Source: Actinomycetes bacterium (GTDB lineage Bacteria > Actinomycetota > Thermoleophilia > Solirubrobacterales > Solirubrobacteraceae). Taken from it: DNA of 5,895 nt. The stretch is taken from the NCBI GenBank assembly GCA_023429855.1, contig JAEZDB010000139.1:1-5895 (forward strand). Reading direction: 5' to 3'. The translations under genes and the position numbers were made by a program. The notes beneath the pieces are model-generated. The model worked only from the letters and a program-made list of their open reading frames with translations. It was not told where the DNA came from and made no database searches. Positions 3,934 to 5,895 of this stretch are shown piece after piece (the first letter of the stretch is position 1; each line of letters starts with the position of its first letter).

Positions 3934-5895
3934 GTGCGGTTGCGTCGCGTCACGTTGGCCGTGGCGCGAGCCCTCGCCGTACTGCCGCTGTGCGCATCCG
4001 CCAACGTTCAATCGGCGTCTGCCGGCGTTGCGCGGGCCACCAGCCCTTCGAGCTGGGACGCCGACGCCGGCGTTGACCGCGTCACCCCGCCGGCACTCCC
4101 CGATGCGGCACCGACCGACGGCCTGGCGAGCCGAGCCGCTGGCGACGACGCCGCGCCCGTCGGTCGCTGGCAGCTGGCCGACGGCATCGCCAAGCTCGCG
4201 GACCGCCACTGGCTGCCGACTCGCGGAGCCTACGGCGGCACCGGCAATCTCTCAGTTCGCGCCAACGCGATGTACCTGGAGCTGCACGCCACGGCTGCCC
4301 TTGAGGGCTACACCGGCACGGCGCGCGACGACGAGCACGCCCGCGCACTTGTCCAGTTCCTGACCACGCCGCCGGTGCTCGTGTGGCGCACCACCGTGAA
4401 GCGCACGAAGGCGGTCTTCCCGCACGCGCCGGCGTTTGAGGCCGTCTACACGCGGCAGTCGTCGAAGGCGTCGCTGCACCCGTCGGCCGACGCCATTGTG
4501 GCTCGCGCGCTGCTGGCGGCGTGGAATGCCCGAACCCAGCTGGCGCTCACGCCGCGCGAGCAGCAGCTCATCCGGCGCGCTGTGGGCGCCGTGGCGCGCG
4601 GCAGGTTCTACCGCGACGGCCACCGTGCCGCGAACCAGATCAACTGGAACGCCGACGTGCTGATCGCCGACGCCGTGATCAACGAGCGCCAAAGCAGCCT
4701 CGCGAAGTACCGCACGCAGCTCGTGTGGTTTGCGCAGCACATCCGTCGGCCGGTCAAGCGCGGCGGGTCGAACAACGTCACGGCCGGCGGCGCGCTGCGG
4801 TACGACCCGGCGCTGCCGCCGAGCGCGCCGATCAACGCGCAAGGGACCGCGGAGTACGAAAACCTCGTCCACGGCGGCCTGGCCTACTACCGCCAGGCGG
4901 TGCGCGCCGGGATGAAGCCGCTCTCGCCGGCGGTGCGTGCCCGGTTCGCGCGCTGGTCGCAGCAGGTCGTCCTCGGCACGTGGACGCAGACGGGCTATTC
5001 CAACTGGGACACCGCGCTCGGCAGCAAACGCCGCCACCTCCGGCAGTACTGGAGCTTTGCGCTCGACTCGGTGCTGCGCAGCGCAGGCGACGGCGGCTTC
5101 GTGTCCTCGCCGCAGCAGCGTAGCTGGATCCGGCTGGTCGGCCGCCGTGGCGTCGAGCTGTTTGCCCGGACCGCTTGGGACGGCGCCGGACCGCTCCCCG
5201 GCGCGACGAGTTTCGGCGCGCCAAACGGCTTCCCGGAAGGCAGCGGCACCGACGTGATGGCGCCGCTGCGGTTCGCGCTGATTGCCCTGCAGCTCGACAC
5301 AATGCTGCCTGGCATTGCGGAATCCGACCCAGGACTCGTCGTGAGCCACGACCGCGAGACCGGCCGCCTCGCGCTCAGCAGCCGCCGCTACAACACCGCG
5401 ATCGTGCGGACCGGCCCAGGACTTGAGGGCGGGCTCGAGCCGACCCGCCTGTTCGACGGCCGCCAGCGCCCGCTCACGGTCCTCGGCGCGGACGGTCTCG
5501 ACGGCCCAGCCCTCGACCTACGGCTCCTGCGCGAAGGCAAGGTCCTCGCAGCCACGCAGCCCGGTCACACGCACGCGCTGCCTGCGCGGTTCGTCGGCGT
5601 ACGCCCCGGGTTGCAGAACCGCACGGCCGCCCGCACCGGCGCCGCCGCAGCCGGCACGACCTCGTCCGGACCGGACCGCGTGTCGGTCCTCCACCGCTTC
5701 ACCGCTGGCCGGATCGAGACGCGGTACGTCGTCCGCCGCAACCGCGCAACGCGCGTCGTCCTGCGGCTGCCGGTCTGGGGCGACCATGCCGAAGTGCTGT
5801 TCGCGCGGGGCGCCACGCCAGCGTCGGGCGGCTGGCGGACCGACGGCGGCACGCTTGAGCTGACGGCGACGACCACTGCGGGCGCGGCCCTCAGC
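3934..5895 (+). CDS. Secreted protein of unknown function, toroid-like, 3' end outside window
   Basis: One frame is open from here to the window edge (654 codons, no stop) with coding-like third positions. I do not recognise a named family. Residues 1-30 form a signal peptide: LRR, a hydrophobic run (VTLAVARALAVLPL), then an Ala/Ser-rich segment with likely cleavage after SASA. Residues about 75-470 look alpha-helical, with Trp/Tyr/Asn-rich motifs NQINWNAD (234-241), EYENLVHGG (307-315) and GYSNWDTALG (354-363). From RLALSSRRYNTAIV (about 478-491) onward the sequence looks beta-rich. A helical barrel followed by a beta domain recalls exported polysaccharide lyases and heparinase-like enzymes, but no catalytic set is identifiable. 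Start options are GTG 3925, GTG 3934 and TTG 3940; the TTG has AAAGG five bases upstream, and all three keep the signal peptide. More T- or A-ending codons (ttt, gct, cca, att) appear than in nuo genes. That it is a gene is secure; its function is inference. Confidence 0.85.
   Translation, partial: MRLRRVTLAVARALAVLPLCASANVQSASAGVARATSPSSWDADAGVDRVTPPALPDAAPTDGLASRAAGDDAAPVGRWQLADGIAKLADRHWLPTRGAYGGTGNLSVRANAMYLELHATAALEGYTGTARDDEHARALVQFLTTPPVLVWRTTVKRTKAVFPHAPAFEAVYTRQSSKASLHPSADAIVARALLAAWNARTQLALTPREQQLIRRAVGAVARGRFYRDGHRAANQINWNADVLIADAVINERQSSLAKYRTQLVWFAQHIRRPVKRGGSNNVTAGGALRYDPALPPSAPINAQGTAEYENLVHGGLAYYRQAVRAGMKPLSPAVRARFARWSQQVVLGTWTQTGYSNWDTALGSKRRHLRQYWSFALDSVLRSAGDGGFVSSPQQRSWIRLVGRRGVELFARTAWDGAGPLPGATSFGAPNGFPEGSGTDVMAPLRFALIALQLDTMLPGIAESDPGLVVSHDRETGRLALSSRRYNTAIVRTGPGLEGGLEPTRLFDGRQRPLTVLGADGLDGPALDLRLLREGKVLAATQPGHTHALPARFVGVRPGLQNRTAARTGAAAAGTTSSGPDRVSVLHRFTAGRIETRYVVRRNRATRVVLRLPVWGDHAEVLFARGATPASGGWRTDGGTLELTATTTAGAALS

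Noticed and set aside
4252..5349. 365-codon open frame on the minus strand
   Set aside because: It is antisense to the secreted-protein gene. The plus-strand frame is longer, has a signal peptide and better third-position bias; the minus product is Arg/Ala/Val-rich low complexity.
1..5895. tRNA, rRNA, CRISPR, insertion-sequence or defence system
   Set aside because: I saw no cloverleaf, repeat-spacer array, transposase motif or terminal repeats; the window is ordinary chromosomal genes plus one unknown secreted protein.

Overview
The window is very GC-rich DNA with strong G/C preference at third codon positions. It carries a classic nuoA-nuoB-nuoC-nuoD block encoding part of proton-pumping NADH:quinone oxidoreductase (complex I). 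The GTG starts, the overlapping gene ends and the NuoB/NuoD sequence style suggest a high-GC actinobacterium, most likely class Thermoleophilia (Solirubrobacterales-like). That placement is inference from protein style, not a database result.

Layout: bases 1-205 are Ala/Arg/Gly-type low-complexity GC-rich sequence with no supportable gene. Bases 206-703 (minus strand) encode a small multi-pass membrane protein of unknown function, transcribed away from nuo. Bases 704-800 are the divergent intergenic region, with two perfect 7-bp inverted repeats; one ends two bases before the nuoA GTG. Bases 801-3682 hold nuoA, nuoB, nuoC and nuoD, joined by overlaps of 10, 8 and 4 bp, so the four proteins are almost certainly co-transcribed and translationally coupled. 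NuoA is a membrane subunit. NuoB, NuoC and NuoD form the connecting module that carries cluster N2 and the quinone site.

The operon does not continue into nuoE. Directly after nuoD come a GC hairpin and a short coding-like stretch (to 3931) resembling the start of an RDD-family membrane protein, apparently frameshifted and truncated. From about 3934 to the window edge, one reading frame stays open for at least 654 codons. It encodes a secreted protein with a signal peptide, an alpha-helical middle rich in aromatic and Asn residues, and a beta-rich C-terminal part. It resembles the architecture of (alpha/alpha)-toroid polysaccharide-active enzymes but has no motif that lets me assign a family. 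It is the most novel item here. The break in the nuo cluster after nuoD, followed by a decayed gene and an unrelated secreted protein, suggests that the operon was split by rearrangement, or that nuoE-N lie elsewhere.
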